64,000 nucleotides of DNA, from NCBI GenBank assembly GCA_017517275.1, contig JAFWZX010000001.1, forward strand, positions 1-64,000, written 5' to 3'. This document shows positions 52,347-64,000 of the stretch, in pieces. The stretch is from Clostridia bacterium (lineage in GTDB: Bacteria; Bacillota; Clostridia; UBA1212; UBA1255). The notes beneath the pieces are model-generated. The model was not told the DNA's origin. It saw only the letters and a program-made list of their open reading frames with translations, and searched no databases. The position numbers were made by a program, and so were the translations under genes. Position 1 is the first letter of the stretch; the number at the start of each line of letters is the position of its first letter.

Positions 52347-54425
52347 TTATTTTACATTTCTGCCTGCGAGAACAGTTTCCTGTACACTCTTCGGCACTTC
52401 TTCATAGTGACTGGGTTGCATTACAAACGCACCACGTCCCTGAGTCATTGAACGAAGCATTGTTGTATAACCAAACATTTCAGCCAGCGGACATGCGCCA
52501 CTAACAACCTTGCTTCCTGCCAAGTCTTCAATACCTTCAACACGACCACGCTTAGAACTGATAGAACCGATAATATCACCTAAATATTCTTCAGGAGCAT
52601 TAACGTTCACTGACATGATAGGTTCAAGCAATACAGGATCACCTTTACGGCAAGCCTCTTTGATAGCCATAGAGCCGGCAATCTTGAAGGCCATTTCTGA
52701 AGAGTCAACTTCGTGGAATGAACCGTCAACGAGTGTTACCTTAAGGTCAACAACAGGATATCCGCCGAGGACACCACTTTGAAGAGCTTCCTGAATACCT
52801 TGGTCAACAGGTCCGATATATTCTTTTGGAATAGCACCGCCCACAATCTTGTTAACGAATTCGTATCCTTTGCCTCTTTCCTGAGGTTCAACTTCTATAA
52901 CACAATGTCCGTATTGTCCACGACCACCTGACTGTCTTACAAACTTACCTTCAACCTTAACAGCCTTACGGATACCTTCTTTGTAAGCAACCTGAGGATT
53001 ACCTACGTTAGCTTCTACTTTGAATTCACGAAGTAATCTGTCTACGATAATCTCAAGATGGAGTTCACCCATACCAGAAATAATAGTTTGTCCTGTCTCT
53101 GTATCAGTATGAACTTTGAATGTCGGGTCTTCTTCTGCAAGTTTCTGAAGAGCAACACTCATCTTCTCCTGTCCTGCCTTTGTCTTAGGCTCAACAGCAA
53201 CTGAAATAACAGGATCCGGGAATTCCATTGTCTCTAACTGAACAGGATGTGTCTCTGCACAAAGTGTATCTCCTGTAGTTGTATCTTTAAGACCAACTGC
53301 GGCAGCGATATCTCCTGCGTAAGCACAAGGAATCTCTTCTCTGTGATTAGCGTGCATCAGCACGATACGTCCGATTCTTTCTTTCTTTCCCTTTGTAGCG
53401 TTATATACGTATGAGCCAACGTTCAATACGCCTGAATAAACTCTAAAGAAACAAAGTTTTCCGATAAATGGATCTGTAACAATCTTGAATGCTAATGCTG
53501 AGAAAGGCTCTGAATCGCTTGCATGTCTTACTTCATCTTCACCTGTACGCGTGTTAACACCCTTGATAGCGGGAATATCTGTAGGAGCCGGCATATAGTC
53601 GACAATTGCATCCAAAAGCTGTTGAACACCTTTGTTTCTATATGATGAACCACAAGTGATCGGAATAATTTTAACTGCAATTGTAGCACTTCTGATAGCA
53701 CGTTTAATCTCATCAGTTGTAAGTTTTTCACCGTCAAGATATTTCATCAGGATCTCTTCATCCTGATCAGCTACTGCTTCCAGTAAAGCCATATGATATT
53801 CTTCTGCCATTTCCTTCATGTCATCAGGAATATCAGTAATCTCCACATCACGGCCCAATTCGTCCTTATATATATGAGCATTCATCTCAACTAAGTCGAC
53901 AATACCCACAAAGGATTCTTCCTTACCTATCGGAAGCTGAATCGGAACTGCATTGGCTCCTAATCTTGTACGGATCATATCTACAACTCTGAAAAAGTCA
54001 GCGCCCGTAATATCCATCTTGTTTACGTGACCCATACGGGGAACGTTGTATTTATCAGCCTGACGCCAAACTGTCTCAGACTGTGGCTCTACTCCGCCTT
54101 TAGCACAGAAAAGCGTAACACTACCGTCAAGAACTCTCAAAGAACGCTCAACTTCTACTGTGAAGTCAACGTGTCCGGGAGTATCGATGATATTGATTCT
54201 CGTGCCTCTCCACTGAGCTGTAGTAGCAGCAGAAGTGATAGTAATACCACGTTCCTGTTCCTGTACCATATAGTCCATTGTTGCTGCACCTTCGTGTGTC
54301 TCACCTAATTTGTGAGTACGTCCTGTGTAGAACAAAATACGCTCTGTAGTGGTAGTCTTACCGGCATCAATGTGAGCCATAATACCTATATTTCTTGTAT
54401 TTTCTAAACTAAACTCTCTTGGCAT
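52347..54425 (-). CDS. fusA: elongation factor G
   Basis: This GTPase drives ribosomal translocation. The 692-residue length is normal; motifs are [30 protein letters not shown] and NKMD. Domains II-V are complete to the end ([13 protein letters not shown]). It is 21 bp after rpsG. No extra domain is seen. Confidence 0.97.
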   Translation of the reverse strand: MPREFSLENTRNIGIMAHIDAGKTTTTERILFYTGRTHKLGETHEGAATMDYMVQEQERGITITSAATTAQWRGTRINIIDTPGHVDFTVEVERSLRVLDGSVTLFCAKGGVEPQSETVWRQADKYNVPRMGHVNKMDITGADFFRVVDMIRTRLGANAVPIQLPIGKEESFVGIVDLVEMNAHIYKDELGRDVEITDIPDDMKEMAEEYHMALLEAVADQDEEILMKYLDGEKLTTDEIKRAIRSATIAVKIIPITCGSSYRNKGVQQLLDAIVDYMPAPTDIPAIKGVNTRTGEDEVRHASDSEPFSALAFKIVTDPFIGKLCFFRVYSGVLNVGSYVYNATKGKKERIGRIVLMHANHREEIPCAYAGDIAAAVGLKDTTTGDTLCAETHPVQLETMEFPDPVISVAVEPKTKAGQEKMSVALQKLAEEDPTFKVHTDTETGQTIISGMGELHLEIIVDRLLREFKVEANVGNPQVAYKEGIRKAVKVEGKFVRQSGGRGQYGHCVIEVEPQERGKGYEFVNKIVGGAIPKEYIGPVDQGIQEALQSGVLGGYPVVDLKVTLVDGSFHEVDSSEMAFKIAGSMAIKEACRKGDPVLLEPIMSVNVNAPEEYLGDIIGSISSKRGRVEGIEDLAGSKVVSGACPLAEMFGYTTMLRSMTQGRGAFVMQPSHYEEVPKSVQETVLAGRNVK

Positions 54426-54446
54426 AATCTCTTCCTACGTCCTAAA

Positions 54447-54917
54447 TTACCATTTATAATGAGCAAATGCACGGTTAGCTTCAGCCATTCTATGCATTTC
54501 TTCTTTTCTCTTAAATGCGCCGCCTGTGCTATTAAGAGCATCCATAAGCTCTCCTGCAAGTCTTGCAGCCATTGTTCTTTCACTTCTCTTACGTGAGAAT
54601 GTAACAATCCATCTCAAACCGAGAGCCTGTCTTCTTTCGGGTCTAACTTCCATTGGAACCTGGTAAGTAGAACCACCTACACGTCTGGCTTTAACTTCCA
54701 ACTGTGGCATTACATTATTGAGAGACTCTTTAAATACTTCTAACGGTTCCCTACCTGTTTTTTCGTGAACAATCTCGAAAGCATCGTATACGATCTTTTG
54801 AGCAACACCTTTCTTACCGTCAAGCATAACTCCGTTGATGAGCTTTGCTACAATCTGGTCACGATAAATAGGATCAGGTAAAACCTCTCTCTTTGCTATA
54901 AAACCTTTTCTGGGCAC
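54447..54917 (-). CDS. rpsG: ribosomal protein S7
   Basis: The 156-residue protein of the 30S head begins [20 protein letters not shown] and ends [12 protein letters not shown], the normal length. In many bacteria S7 represses this operon, but no evident binding structure could be assigned in the 119-bp rpsL-rpsG gap. Confidence 0.97.
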   Translation of the reverse strand: MPRKGFIAKREVLPDPIYRDQIVAKLINGVMLDGKKGVAQKIVYDAFEIVHEKTGREPLEVFKESLNNVMPQLEVKARRVGGSTYQVPMEVRPERRQALGLRWIVTFSRKRSERTMAARLAGELMDALNSTGGAFKRKEEMHRMAEANRAFAHYKW

Positions 54918-55036
54918 TTTCCTTCCCTCCTTCTATGATAATTAATCAATGGGTACTCTGCTTTTTAATCAAAGCAGTCCGCGCCGGCACAAATTATATA
55001 TATGCATCCGGCACATCCGGGTTAACCGGCCGGTAA

Positions 55037-55456
55037 TTATTTCTTTGCTTTTGCCTTCTTGGCACCGTACTTTGATCTACTCTGATTTCTATTTGCAACA
55101 CCTGCAGTATCGAGTGTACCTCTGATAATGTGGTATCTTACACCAGGCAGATCCTTAACTCTACCTCCACGAATCAAAACTACGCTGTGCTCTTGTAAGT
55201 TATGACCGATACCAGGAATGTATGCGAATACTTCCATACCGTTTGTCAAGCGCACTCTGGCAATCTTTCTCAACGCAGAATTTGGTTTTTTGGGAGTTGT
55301 GGTTCTTACAACTGTGCATACGCCTCTCTTTTGAGGACCGCTCTTATCAATGCTCTTCTTATTAAGACTGTTATAAATCTTCTGAAGTGCCGGTGATGTA
55401 GACTTCTTCTCAATTGTAGATCTTCCCTGCTTAACCAATTGGTTAAATGTTGGCAT
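55037..55456 (-). CDS. rpsL: ribosomal protein S12
   Basis: The start [20 protein letters not shown] at 55456 follows AGGAGGTGAC, giving 139 residues; upstream in-frame codons are untranslated leader. The decoding-centre motifs [12 protein letters not shown] and [13 protein letters not shown] have the wild-type lysines, so there is no classic streptomycin-resistance change. It is 135 bp after rpoC. Confidence 0.97.
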   Translation of the reverse strand: MPTFNQLVKQGRSTIEKKSTSPALQKIYNSLNKKSIDKSGPQKRGVCTVVRTTTPKKPNSALRKIARVRLTNGMEVFAYIPGIGHNLQEHSVVLIRGGRVKDLPGVRYHIIRGTLDTAGVANRNQSRSKYGAKKAKAKK

Positions 55457-55591
55457 TAATGTCACCTCCTGTTTATAATATCTTTTTACATCCAAAGGTT
55501 GCACGCTTGGCATAGTTATTCCTTGCAAGCAGTGCAACTTTTTGATTTTACAATATTAGATTTTAGTTGTCAACACGGATTTTATGAACAA

Positions 55592-58500
55592 TTATTCAGC
55601 ATCCTGTATTTCATCTTCGATTGCCTCTACAATTTCTTCTGCGAGTGAAGACAACGGTGTTGCGTAGTCTTCTTCTGAAGGCATCGCATCTTCAAGACTG
55701 TCAGATTCTGTCATAGCAATCGCTTCGTCAATCTCTTCTGTTATCTCATCTACTCTCTGCGGCAGAGGAGTTACGTCAATTTCGATATCCTTGTAGCGAC
55801 TCATGCCTGTACCGGCAGGAATAAGTTTACCGATAATAACGTTCTCTTTGAGTCCGAGGAGCGGATCCTTCTTGCCCTTGATAGCTGCTTCGGTGAGAAC
55901 TTTTGTTGTTTCCTGGAAGGAAGCGGCTGACAAGAATGACTCTGTGGCAAGTGATGCTTTTGTAATACCGAGCAATGCACGTTTACCTTCTGCAGGTTTC
56001 TTACCCTCTGCTAAAGCTTGTTCATTAGCGCGTTTGAACTCAAAAACATCTACCATTGATCCGGGGAGAAGTGATGTATCACCGGATTCATCGATTTTAA
56101 CTTTTCTGAGCATTTGACTTACGATTACTTCAATGTGGCGGTCGTTAATTTTAACACCCTGCATATTGTATACCTTCTGAACTTCTTCGATGATATACTT
56201 CTCAACACCCTCTTCACCTTTTACACGGAGAATATCGTGAGGGTTGATAGAACCTCCGACCAATAAGTCACCGGCTTTTACTACGTCGCCTTCATTAACT
56301 TTAAGAACAATACCCAAAGCAAATGAATACGTTTTTGTAGTTCCGTCTTCTGCAGTAATAGTTACTTCTCTCTTCTTACCTGTTTCTGAGATTGAAATAA
56401 CACCGTCTATATCTGCAATTGTAGCATTTCCCTTAGGCTTTCTTGCCTCGAAGAGCTCTTCTACTCTCGGAAGACCTTGTGTAATATCGTCTGCTGTTGC
56501 AACACCGCCTGTATGGAACGTTCTCATGGTAAGCTGTGTACCCGGCTCACCGATTGACTGAGCTGCAATAATACCTACTGCGTCACCTACGTTGCATTCT
56601 TCGTTTGTAGCAAGGTTAGAACCGTAACATTTAGCACATACACCGTGTTCACAGTGACATGTGAGAACTGAACGGATTTTGACGGATTTAATACCTGTTG
56701 CCTCGATTTTTTCAGCAAGTTCTTCAGTTATTAACGTATCTAAATCAGCAAGTACGCTGCCGTCTTGATCAGTAATAACCTGTGCAGGATATCTTCCAAC
56801 GATACGAGCGCTAAGCGGAACGATCGGTCCCTGATCCGGAACATCCTGATTCTCAATAGCGGATACCTCAATATATTCTTCTGTACCACAATCTTTCTGA
56901 CGAATAATAACCTGCTGGCTGACGTCAACAAGACGGCGTGTAAGGTAACCTGAGTCAGCTGTTCTTAAGGCTGTATCTGAAAGCGTCTTTCTGGTACCGT
57001 GGCTGGAAATAAAGAACTCTAATACGTCAAGACCTTCACGGAAGTTTGCCTTAATCGGTATTTCGATTGACTTACCTGATGTATCAGTCATAAGTCCTCT
57101 CATACCGGCAAGCTGCTTAATCTGGTTGATATTACCTCTGGCGCCTGAATCACTCATCATGTTAATCGGATTAAATTCACCCATGTTCTTCTTGAGGATA
57201 GCTGTCAGCTTGTCGATTGCAACCGTCCATGCCTGAATTACGTTATTATAACGTTCTTCTTCCGTAATGAGACCTCTGCGGTACTGTTTGACAATCTTAT
57301 CTACTAATTTATCTGTTTCTTCAATAAGTTGCTGTTTCTCAGGAGGTACAATAATATCTTCTATACCTACTGTGATAGCACCCTTTGTTGAAAATTTGTA
57401 TCCTAAGGCCTTAATCTTATCAAGTACAACTGCCGTATCTGTAAGACCATGCTTTTTAATACATTTATCGATAATCTCTCCTAAAGTTCCTTTTTTAACG
57501 AGCTTATCAATTTCAAGATCAAGCACGTGTTCCGGATCGGATCTGTCAACAAATCCCAGATCTTGAGGTATTGCTTCGTTGAAAATGAGTTTACCGATTG
57601 TAGTTTTAATTCTGCGTGTAATCTTCTCGCCATTAAGTTCGCCTGTACGTCTTACGATGATAGCAGTGTGGAGCTTAATAATGCCAAGGTCATACGCCAT
57701 CTTTGCTTCGTCAAAAGAACCAAATACAGGTGCATTCTCATAATCTTTTTCCTTAACGAGTGTAAGGTAATAACTACCAAGAACCATGTCCTGTGTAGGA
57801 ACTGTAATCGGCTTACCGTCTTTGGGAGCAAGAAGGTTGTTTGCAGAGAGCATAAGCACTCTTGCTTCTGCCTGTGCTTCAACTGACAAGGGTACGTGTA
57901 CAGCCATCTGGTCTCCGTCGAAGTCTGCATTGTATGCTGTACAAACAAGCGGATGGAGCTTGAGAGCCCTGCCTTCTACAAGAACAGGTTCAAATGCCTG
58001 AATACCAAGTCTGTGAAGCGTAGGAGCACGGTTCAAAAGTACCGGATGTTCCTTGATAATATCTTCCAAAATATCCCAAACTTCTGTGCGAACACGTTCT
58101 ACCATTTTACGTGCGCTCTTAATATTAGGAGCTTTACCGTCGTTTACGAGCTTTCTCATTACAAAAGGCTTAAAGAGTTCGAGCGCCATTTCTTTAGGAA
58201 GACCGCATTGGTAAATTTTAAGTTCCGGGCCTACAACGATAACGCTTCGTCCTGAATAGTCTACACGTTTACCGAGAAGGTTCTGACGGAAACGACCCTG
58301 CTTACCTCTGAGCATATCTGACAGAGATTTGAGAGGTCTTGTATTAGGACCTGTAACAGGTCTGCCTCTTCGGCCGTTATCAAGAAGGGCATCTACCGCT
58401 TCCTGCAGCATTCTCTTTTCGTTTCTTACAATAATGTCAGGAGCTCTAAGCTCTTGGAGTCTTTTTAATCTGTTATTACGGTTAATAACTATTCTGTATA

Positions 58501-59305
58501 AGTCATTAAGGTCTGATGTAGCAAATCTGCCGCCGTCCAATTGCACCATAGGACGAAGATCAGGCGGAATAACAGGAATTGCTTTGAGAATCATCCACTC
58601 AGGCTTGTTATTTGACTGTCTGAAAGATTCTACTACTTCAAGACGTTTAACAAGACGCATCTTTTTCTGGCTTATTGTCTGTCCACCCTTCTCTTTTTCT
58701 GCTTCAGAGAGTCGTTCAATCTCACCGCGAAGTTCTCCTGATAATCCGTCAAGATCAATGTCTTCAAGAAGTTGGCAGATGGCTTCTGCTCCCATGCGTG
58801 CTGTGAAGGCCTGTGTGCCATACATTTGGAGAGCTTCTCTATATTCTCTTTCAGAAAGAATCTGCTTATATTGGAGAGCTGTATCACCGGCATCTAATAC
58901 TACGTATGCAGCAAAATAAAGAACCTTTTCTAATGAACGTGGAGCCATGTCAAGTATCAATCCCATTCTGCTGGGAATACCGCGGAAGAACCAAATGTGA
59001 GATACAGGCGCAGCCAATTCAATGTGACCCATACGTGTACGTCTTACTTTTGAACTTGTTACTTCTACACCACATTTATCGCAAACGATACCTCTGTATC
59101 TGTTCTTTTTATATTTTCCACAGTGACACTCGCCATCTTTGCTTGGTCCAAAGATTCTTTCACAGAACAAACCGTCTTTTTCCGGTTTGAGAGTTCTGTA
59201 GTTTATTGTCTCAGGTTTTTTTACTTCACCATGAGACCATTTCATTATTGTCTCAGCAGAGGCAAGCCCAATCTGTATTGAATCAAAATTATTAAAATCT
59301 ATCAT
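55592..59305 (-). CDS. rpoC: RNA polymerase beta' subunit
   Basis: The start [20 protein letters not shown] at 59305 follows GGGAGG by 7 nt and gives 1237 residues. Seen are the zinc cluster [20 protein letters not shown], the catalytic [12 protein letters not shown], the bridge and trigger region [17 protein letters not shown], and the second zinc site [13 protein letters not shown]. The tail is acidic. The gap to rpoB is 15 bp. Confidence 0.97.
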   Translation of the reverse strand: MIDFNNFDSIQIGLASAETIMKWSHGEVKKPETINYRTLKPEKDGLFCERIFGPSKDGECHCGKYKKNRYRGIVCDKCGVEVTSSKVRRTRMGHIELAAPVSHIWFFRGIPSRMGLILDMAPRSLEKVLYFAAYVVLDAGDTALQYKQILSEREYREALQMYGTQAFTARMGAEAICQLLEDIDLDGLSGELRGEIERLSEAEKEKGGQTISQKKMRLVKRLEVVESFRQSNNKPEWMILKAIPVIPPDLRPMVQLDGGRFATSDLNDLYRIVINRNNRLKRLQELRAPDIIVRNEKRMLQEAVDALLDNGRRGRPVTGPNTRPLKSLSDMLRGKQGRFRQNLLGKRVDYSGRSVIVVGPELKIYQCGLPKEMALELFKPFVMRKLVNDGKAPNIKSARKMVERVRTEVWDILEDIIKEHPVLLNRAPTLHRLGIQAFEPVLVEGRALKLHPLVCTAYNADFDGDQMAVHVPLSVEAQAEARVLMLSANNLLAPKDGKPITVPTQDMVLGSYYLTLVKEKDYENAPVFGSFDEAKMAYDLGIIKLHTAIIVRRTGELNGEKITRRIKTTIGKLIFNEAIPQDLGFVDRSDPEHVLDLEIDKLVKKGTLGEIIDKCIKKHGLTDTAVVLDKIKALGYKFSTKGAITVGIEDIIVPPEKQQLIEETDKLVDKIVKQYRRGLITEEERYNNVIQAWTVAIDKLTAILKKNMGEFNPINMMSDSGARGNINQIKQLAGMRGLMTDTSGKSIEIPIKANFREGLDVLEFFISSHGTRKTLSDTALRTADSGYLTRRLVDVSQQVIIRQKDCGTEEYIEVSAIENQDVPDQGPIVPLSARIVGRYPAQVITDQDGSVLADLDTLITEELAEKIEATGIKSVKIRSVLTCHCEHGVCAKCYGSNLATNEECNVGDAVGIIAAQSIGEPGTQLTMRTFHTGGVATADDITQGLPRVEELFEARKPKGNATIADIDGVISISETGKKREVTITAEDGTTKTYSFALGIVLKVNEGDVVKAGDLLVGGSINPHDILRVKGEEGVEKYIIEEVQKVYNMQGVKINDRHIEVIVSQMLRKVKIDESGDTSLLPGSMVDVFEFKRANEQALAEGKKPAEGKRALLGITKASLATESFLSAASFQETTKVLTEAAIKGKKDPLLGLKENVIIGKLIPAGTGMSRYKDIEIDVTPLPQRVDEITEEIDEAIAMTESDSLEDAMPSEEDYATPLSSLAEEIVEAIEDEIQDAE

Positions 59306-59320
59306 GTGCAATCCTCCCTA

Positions 59321-62300
59321 TTATTCTTCATCAGAATCGCTGTATTCTTCTGTCATAGACTCTCCTGTGAAATCAATCACACCTGCATCGAAATCAGATA
59401 TTTCTTCTACATTCTGGAGTTCGTCATCATGAAGAACGTCATCACTGTCTTCAGTGTCATTTGCCATCACAATCTCACCGTTCTCACCCATAAATGATGA
59501 AAAATCAGGGTTGAATACGTCTTTTTTCGTTCTGTATTTATCAGGATTCTTTATATAATCCTCCTCAACCTCTTTGAGAGGAATCTCTGTACCATCGGTA
59601 GCAAATACCTTAACGTCAAGAGCAAGACTCTGCAATTCTTTGAGCAATACTTTGAAGGATTCAGGTATTCCGGGTTCAGGAACATTCTCGCCTTTTACGA
59701 TAGCTTCGTATGTCTTCACACGGCCGATTGTATCGTCTGACTTGATTGTAAGGATTTCCTGTAAAGTGTAAGCAGCACCGTAAGCTTCCAATGCCCAAAC
59801 TTCCATCTCACCGAAACGCTGACCGCCGAACTGAGCTTTACCACCCAAAGGCTGTTGTGTAACAAGTGAGTAAGGACCTGTTGAACGAGCGTGAATCTTG
59901 TCATCTACCAAGTGGAACAGCTTGAGATAATACATATAACCTACTGTTACCGGATTATCAAACGGTTCACCTGTTCTGCCGTCGTAGAGAATTGACTTAC
60001 CATCTGCTTCTTTACCTGCGAGTTTGAGTGTTTCTATAATATCATGCTCCGATGCTCCGTCGAAAACAGGAGTCGCAATCTTCCAACCAAGGGCTTTCGC
60101 TGCATAGCCAAGGTGAACTTCCAATACCTGTCCGATGTTCATTCGTGAAGGAACGCCAAGAGGGTTAAGAACAATCTCAAGCGGAGTACCGTCAGGAAGG
60201 AAAGGCATATCTTCTTCAGGTAAAATGCGTGAAATAACACCCTTGTTACCGTGACGTCCGGCCATTTTATCACCAACAGAAAGTTTACGCTTTTGAGCGA
60301 TATAAACTCTTACCATCTTGTTTACGCCGGGAGAAAGTTCATCATCATTCTCACGTGTAAACTCTTTTACATCAACTACGATACCTGACTCACCGTGAGG
60401 AACTCTGAGAGACGTATCTCTTACGTCTCTTGACTTTTCACCGAATATAGCACGAAGGAGTCTCTCTTCTGCAGTAAGCTCTGTCTCTCCCTTAGGAGTT
60501 ACCTTACCAACGAGGATATCACCTGCGTGAACTTCTGAACCTATAGTAACAATACCTTGCGCATCAAGCATTTTAAGAGCATCATCACCAACGTGAGGAA
60601 TCTCTGCTGTTATCTCCTCAGGTCCGAGTTTCGTGTCTCTTGCTTCACATTCATACTCTTCAATATGGATGGATGTGTATATATCTTCTTTTACGAGTTT
60701 TTCACTGATAAGGACAGCATCCTCGTAGTTGTAACCTTCCCAAGTCATGAAACCGATAAGCACGTTACGTCCAAGAGCAATCTCACCTTTGTCTGTTGAA
60801 GGACCGTCAGCGATAACTTCGCCTTCTTCTACGCGCTGGTCGAACGTAACAACAGGCTTCTGATTGATACAAGTACCCTGGTTAGAGCGAAGGAACTTGA
60901 GCAAGTTGTACTTGTCAATAGTACCGTCATCGCGTCTAATCATAATGTATCTGCCTGTAACTTCCTGTACGGTACCTGCGTGTTTTGCAAGAACAACCGC
61001 ACCTGAGTCTCTTGCTGCTTTATACTCAATACCTGTAGCAACAATAGGAGATTCTGCACGAAGAAGCGGAACTGCCTGTCTTTGCATGTTTGATCCCATC
61101 AGCGCACGGCTGGCATCGTCGTTCTCAAGGAACGGAATCATAGCTGCAGCAACAGATACTACCTGTTTTGGAGAAACGTCCATGTAATGAACACGGTCAT
61201 TTTCAATCTCAAGGAATTCATCTCTGTAACGGCATACAACCTTCTTATTGATGAAATGTCCTTCTTCATCAAGAGGCTCATTTGCCTGTGCTACGATGTA
61301 TTTATCCTCTTCGTCTGCCATCAAATAGTCAATTTGATTTGTAACCGTCTTTGTTTCAGGATCATATTTTCTATACGGTGCTTCGATAAATCCATACTCA
61401 TTAATTCTCGCGTATGTACTCAGCGAGCCGATAAGACCGATGTTAGGACCTTCAGGTGTCTCGATAGGACACATTCTGCCGTAATGTGTGTAATGTACGT
61501 CACGTACATCAAAAGTTGCTCTGTCTCTGTTCAAACCGCCGGGACCCAGAGCACTAAGACGTCTCTTGTTTGCAAGTTCTGCAAGAGGGTTTGTCTGATC
61601 CATGAACTGTGAAAGCTGTGAAGATCCGAAGAACTCTTTAATAGCCGCAGTAACGGGGCGAGTATTGATGAGAGCCTGAGGAGTAATTACGTCTCTTTCC
61701 TGCATGGACATACGTTCTTTAACAATTCTTTCCATTCTGGAAAGTCCGATACGGAACTGATTCTGAAGGAGCTCGCCAACTGAACGGATACGTCTGTTAC
61801 CTAAGTGGTCGATATCGTCAATAGAGCCAAGATCATATGTCAGGTTGAAAATATATGAGAAGGAAGCCGTAACGTCGTCCATAGTAAGATACTTAGGCTG
61901 GAGTCTGTTATAGTTCTCTTTAATTTCTTTCTTAAGAACTTCCATGTCGCCATCTGCGATATCAAGTAATTCCTTTAGAACAGGATAGTAAACCTGATTT
62001 GTAATTTCTAATTCATCAAGATCAAAGTCAACAAAGTATGAAATATCAACAATGTTGTTACCGATAACCTTCACAGGTCTGTAGATTGTATTAATAATAA
62101 CAGTGTTCACACCGCAAGCTTGAATCTGCGTTGCCTGTTCCTCTGTGATGATAGAGCCTGCCTCAACAAGCAGTTCGCCTGACTGAGGATCTATAATATC
62201 CTGAGCTGCCTCTTTACCTGCAATACGTGTTGCAAGAGAAAGCTTCTTGTTAAATTTATAACGGCCAACTTTTGCAAGGTCATATCTCTTTGAATCAAAG

Positions 62301-63133
62301 AACATGCCATACAGAAGTGAGCGGGCATTCTCTACGATAGCAGGATCGCCGGGACGAAGTTTCTTATATATTTCAAGAAGGGCGCTTGTCTCGTCGGTAG
62401 TAGTATCCTTCTGAAGAGTGTTCATGATTCTGTCGTCAAGAATGATAAGTTCATCTTGGAGTTCAGCATATTTCGGTGCAAGTTCGTCACGTCTTACACA
62501 GAACGTATTGATAATATCGTCATTGCTACCGAGGCCAAAAGCACGCATAAGCATAGTAGCTGGCATCTTACGGTTACGGTCAACTCTTACGTTGATAACG
62601 TCACTGTAATCAATCTCGCATTCAAGCCACGCACCCCTGTTAGGAATAAGCGTAGAAGAAGTGATATTCTTACCCTTTGCTTTGTCAAATACTCTCTCAA
62701 AATATGCCCCGGGCGATCTAACCAGCTGGCTTACGATAACACGTTCTGCACCATTCATAATGAAAGTACCATTATCTGTCATAAGCGGGAATTCGCCGAA
62801 ATAGATAACGTCCTCCTTCATTAATCCTGATTCTTTATCAATAACACGTACCTTAACCTTAAGCGGTGAAGCATACGTAGCGTCTCTTTCTTTACATTCT
62901 TCAATAGAATAGTTGGTTTTGTCTTCAAGATAATAATCTACAAATTCCAACATCAGATTGCCTGAATAATCAGTTATCGGAGAAACATCTCTAAAAACTT
63001 CCTTAAGACCGTTCTCTAAAAAGTTCTGGTAGGAACTCTTCTGAACAGCAATAAGATTAGGCATCTCAAGGATCTCTTGAATCCTGGAATAGCTCATTCT
63101 TTCGCTCTGACCGTACTTTACCGAATGCACCAT
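59321..63133 (-). CDS. rpoB: RNA polymerase beta subunit
   Basis: The start [20 protein letters not shown] at 63133 is chosen because GAGGTGAT lies 7 nt upstream and the family begins here. An upstream ATG at 63226 would add 31 unrelated residues. The product has 1270 residues. The rifampicin region [20 protein letters not shown], then [11 protein letters not shown], is of the sensitive type, and the C-terminal domain is complete, with an acidic tail. It is the first gene of the rpoBC-rpsLG-fusA-tuf run; rplJ and rplL do not precede it. Confidence 0.97.
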   Translation of the reverse strand: MVHSVKYGQSERMSYSRIQEILEMPNLIAVQKSSYQNFLENGLKEVFRDVSPITDYSGNLMLEFVDYYLEDKTNYSIEECKERDATYASPLKVKVRVIDKESGLMKEDVIYFGEFPLMTDNGTFIMNGAERVIVSQLVRSPGAYFERVFDKAKGKNITSSTLIPNRGAWLECEIDYSDVINVRVDRNRKMPATMLMRAFGLGSNDDIINTFCVRRDELAPKYAELQDELIILDDRIMNTLQKDTTTDETSALLEIYKKLRPGDPAIVENARSLLYGMFFDSKRYDLAKVGRYKFNKKLSLATRIAGKEAAQDIIDPQSGELLVEAGSIITEEQATQIQACGVNTVIINTIYRPVKVIGNNIVDISYFVDFDLDELEITNQVYYPVLKELLDIADGDMEVLKKEIKENYNRLQPKYLTMDDVTASFSYIFNLTYDLGSIDDIDHLGNRRIRSVGELLQNQFRIGLSRMERIVKERMSMQERDVITPQALINTRPVTAAIKEFFGSSQLSQFMDQTNPLAELANKRRLSALGPGGLNRDRATFDVRDVHYTHYGRMCPIETPEGPNIGLIGSLSTYARINEYGFIEAPYRKYDPETKTVTNQIDYLMADEEDKYIVAQANEPLDEEGHFINKKVVCRYRDEFLEIENDRVHYMDVSPKQVVSVAAAMIPFLENDDASRALMGSNMQRQAVPLLRAESPIVATGIEYKAARDSGAVVLAKHAGTVQEVTGRYIMIRRDDGTIDKYNLLKFLRSNQGTCINQKPVVTFDQRVEEGEVIADGPSTDKGEIALGRNVLIGFMTWEGYNYEDAVLISEKLVKEDIYTSIHIEEYECEARDTKLGPEEITAEIPHVGDDALKMLDAQGIVTIGSEVHAGDILVGKVTPKGETELTAEERLLRAIFGEKSRDVRDTSLRVPHGESGIVVDVKEFTRENDDELSPGVNKMVRVYIAQKRKLSVGDKMAGRHGNKGVISRILPEEDMPFLPDGTPLEIVLNPLGVPSRMNIGQVLEVHLGYAAKALGWKIATPVFDGASEHDIIETLKLAGKEADGKSILYDGRTGEPFDNPVTVGYMYYLKLFHLVDDKIHARSTGPYSLVTQQPLGGKAQFGGQRFGEMEVWALEAYGAAYTLQEILTIKSDDTIGRVKTYEAIVKGENVPEPGIPESFKVLLKELQSLALDVKVFATDGTEIPLKEVEEDYIKNPDKYRTKKDVFNPDFSSFMGENGEIVMANDTEDSDDVLHDDELQNVEEISDFDAGVIDFTGESMTEEYSDSDEE

Positions 63134-63356
63134 ACTGATAATCACCTCATAAATTGATTCTAAAGCAGTAATGCTCGTCCTGTTAACCTTGCCGGCAAAA
63201 GCCTCCTGCCCGTTTCGGTCTTGCATGCTGCTTTTTTTTGTGTTATAATCTGTTTAGAAAGAAAAAATCAATCATAAAAAAGTCCTTATTTAAGATTTAA
63301 AATTTTCTTTTTTCGGACGAAGGTCCTGTGCCGCGCAGATTACAACGCAGTATGTT

Positions 63357-63385
63357 ATTGTAGCACTATCAAATCAAGATGTCAA
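63357..63385 (-). promoter_or_regulatory. rpoB promoter
   Basis: TTGACA (63385-63380), a 17-bp spacer and TACAAT (63362-63357) form a near-consensus sigma-A promoter. The leader to the rpoB start is about 215 nt and includes a small GGAC-CTTC-GTCC hairpin; no gene was seen in it. This promoter begins about 150 bp after the intron fragment. Confidence 0.85.
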
Positions 63386-63535
63386 CATAGTTTTTTGTTA
63401 TTTTTATTGTAATCGATATTGTTATTTGCTGTTTAAGATATCCTCATGACAGCCTGATTTCCTATTTGTTTTTATCCTCGTTCAATTTGCATCTACCATT
63501 CATGCAATAGAATCTATAGGTCAGTCTTTCTTCCT

Positions 63536-63773
63536 CGTCTACCTGCTCGGTTTACGCAACAGGGTTACGGTTACCTTTGGGACTTCGTTGCTTTTTGCCA
63601 ACTTATCCGCCTATTACGCCTTCATACCGAGTTTCTGTTCGTCAGGCTACGATTTCGCTATCCCTTCTTCTCGCCTATGCCTCGCGACATAAACCTTGGG
63701 AGTCGCTTTCGGGTTGGTCAGTAACTACCTCCCAGTGGACTTTCACCACAGAGCATTGATATGCCCGTCATAC
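63536..63773 (-). mobile_element. 5' fragment of a group II (IIC-like) intron upstream of rpoB
   Basis: From 63773 leftward the sequence begins GTATGACGGGCATAT and shares GGTGAAAGTCCAC, GAAGGGATAGCGAAATCGTA, GCCTGACGAACAGAAAC and GGCGGATAAGTTGGCAA with the copy at 1-232. No reverse transcriptase and no intron 3' end lie before the rpoB promoter, so it is a truncated relic; similarity may continue weakly to about 63430. Its first base directly follows the U-tract of the terminator at 63774-63805. Confidence 0.7.
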
Positions 63774-63805
63774 AAAAAAGGGATTCACAAGAAATGTGAA
63801 TCCCT
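63774..63805 (-). terminator. terminator of the partial small gene at the window end
   Basis: On the - strand AGGGATTCAC/GTGAATCCCT with a 7-nt loop is followed by six U residues, and the intron fragment begins at the next base (63773). Confidence 0.85.
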
Positions 63806-63819
63806 GGATTTAGTCAAAA

Positions 63820-64000
63820 TCAATAAATAAAATAATAAATACCGAATGTGTCAGGATCACCAAAACCGTTAGCAACGCCATTAATGATTGAAATAGAGAG
63901 AAAAACGCCAAACAAAATGAGACTAATCAAATTGAAAATCTTACCGATCTTACCCATTTTGCAAAGTCCCGACTTATTACCAATACAAGAAAGGATCATG
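63820..64000 (-). CDS. partial small membrane protein at the window edge
   Basis: The frame is open from the window edge to a TGA at 63820, about 60 codons. The visible part has a CxxxKSGLCKMGKIGK segment, one hydrophobic helix (IFNLISLILFGVFLSISIIN) and the end GFGDPDTFGIYYFIY. It is followed by a terminator. The start may lie outside the window. No family is recognised. Confidence 0.45.
   Translation of the reverse strand, partial: MILSCIGNKSGLCKMGKIGKIFNLISLILFGVFLSISIINGVANGFGDPDTFGIYYFIY

Noticed and set aside
55037-55456. Possible streptomycin-resistance change in rpsL
   Set aside because: The lysines in PKKPNSA and GRVKDLPG are the wild-type residues.
61620-61760. Possible rifampicin-resistance change in rpoB
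   Set aside because: The region reads as the usual sensitive type ([25 protein letters not shown]).
1-64000. CRISPR arrays, tRNA and rRNA genes
   Set aside because: No regularly spaced direct repeats and no cloverleaf or rRNA-like sequences were noticed, although short or odd tRNAs could be missed by eye.

Overview
The window looks like the chromosome of an anaerobic Firmicute of class Clostridia, probably a gut lineage. The evidence is the rpoB-rpoC-rpsL-rpsG-fusA-tuf order, strong AGGAGG-type ribosome binding sites, sigma-A promoters of the TTGACA/TATAAT type, a SipW-type signal peptidase with TasA/camelysin-like exported proteins, InlB-type repeat adhesins, and a gliding-type (Gld) ABC cluster. 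Only one short block (about 17.8-20.5 kb) lies on the + strand; almost everything else is on the - strand. No species can be named from the sequence.

Region 1 (1-16.6 kb) is a surface-structure locus. Read on the - strand it runs TetR regulator, SipW signal peptidase, six TasA/CalY-like exported proteins, a seventh such protein, a 2249-residue InlB-repeat adhesin, an eighth TasA/CalY-like protein, a cell-wall-anchored protein with a PPQTG motif, and a small zinc-ribbon protein. Just upstream is a tyrosine recombinase gene bounded by 20-bp inverted repeats (14991-15010 and 16445-16464, 19/20 identical). Inside the right repeat is an outward promoter that now fires away from the surface operon into a terminator. 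Inversion of the 1.47-kb segment would aim that promoter at tetR-sipW and the fibre genes. I read this as a candidate phase-variation switch (inverton) that carries its own recombinase, and it is the main candidate system of the window.

Region 2 (16.6-22.7 kb) is a patchwork. It holds a relic of a large serine recombinase, an RpiB/LacAB-family isomerase, a GNAT acetyltransferase, a MocR-type regulator that is truncated and lacks the PLP lysine, a pyridoxal/pyridoxamine kinase, and a decaying cluster of very small membrane-protein genes, two of them disrupted.

Region 3 (22.7-35.6 kb) is a long arginine operon: argG-argC-argJ-argB-argD-argF-carA-carB, then a zinc-ribbon protein and a metallo-beta-lactamase-fold hydrolase. 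It starts at a consensus promoter with a palindromic, ArgR-like operator. Two features stand out. CarA has lost its glutaminase catalytic residues, which predicts an ammonia-dependent carbamoyl phosphate synthetase. CarB is fused in frame to a diaminopimelate epimerase domain that itself lacks one of its two catalytic cysteines.

Region 4 (35.7-50.9 kb) holds housekeeping and envelope genes: an EamA-type transporter, a GH36 alpha-galactosidase, a DUF362 ferredoxin-like protein, RdgB, a fusion of QueH with signal peptidase I, RuvC/B/A, a CvpA-like protein, a DUF5711-like protein, a Gld-type ABC system with a DUF4340 protein, and a small lipoprotein.

Region 5 (51-64 kb) is tuf, fusA, rpsG, rpsL, rpoC and rpoB with their promoters. 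Fragments of the 5' end of group II introns sit directly after terminators at both ends of the window (1-232 and about 63536-63773), the insertion habit of group IIC introns.
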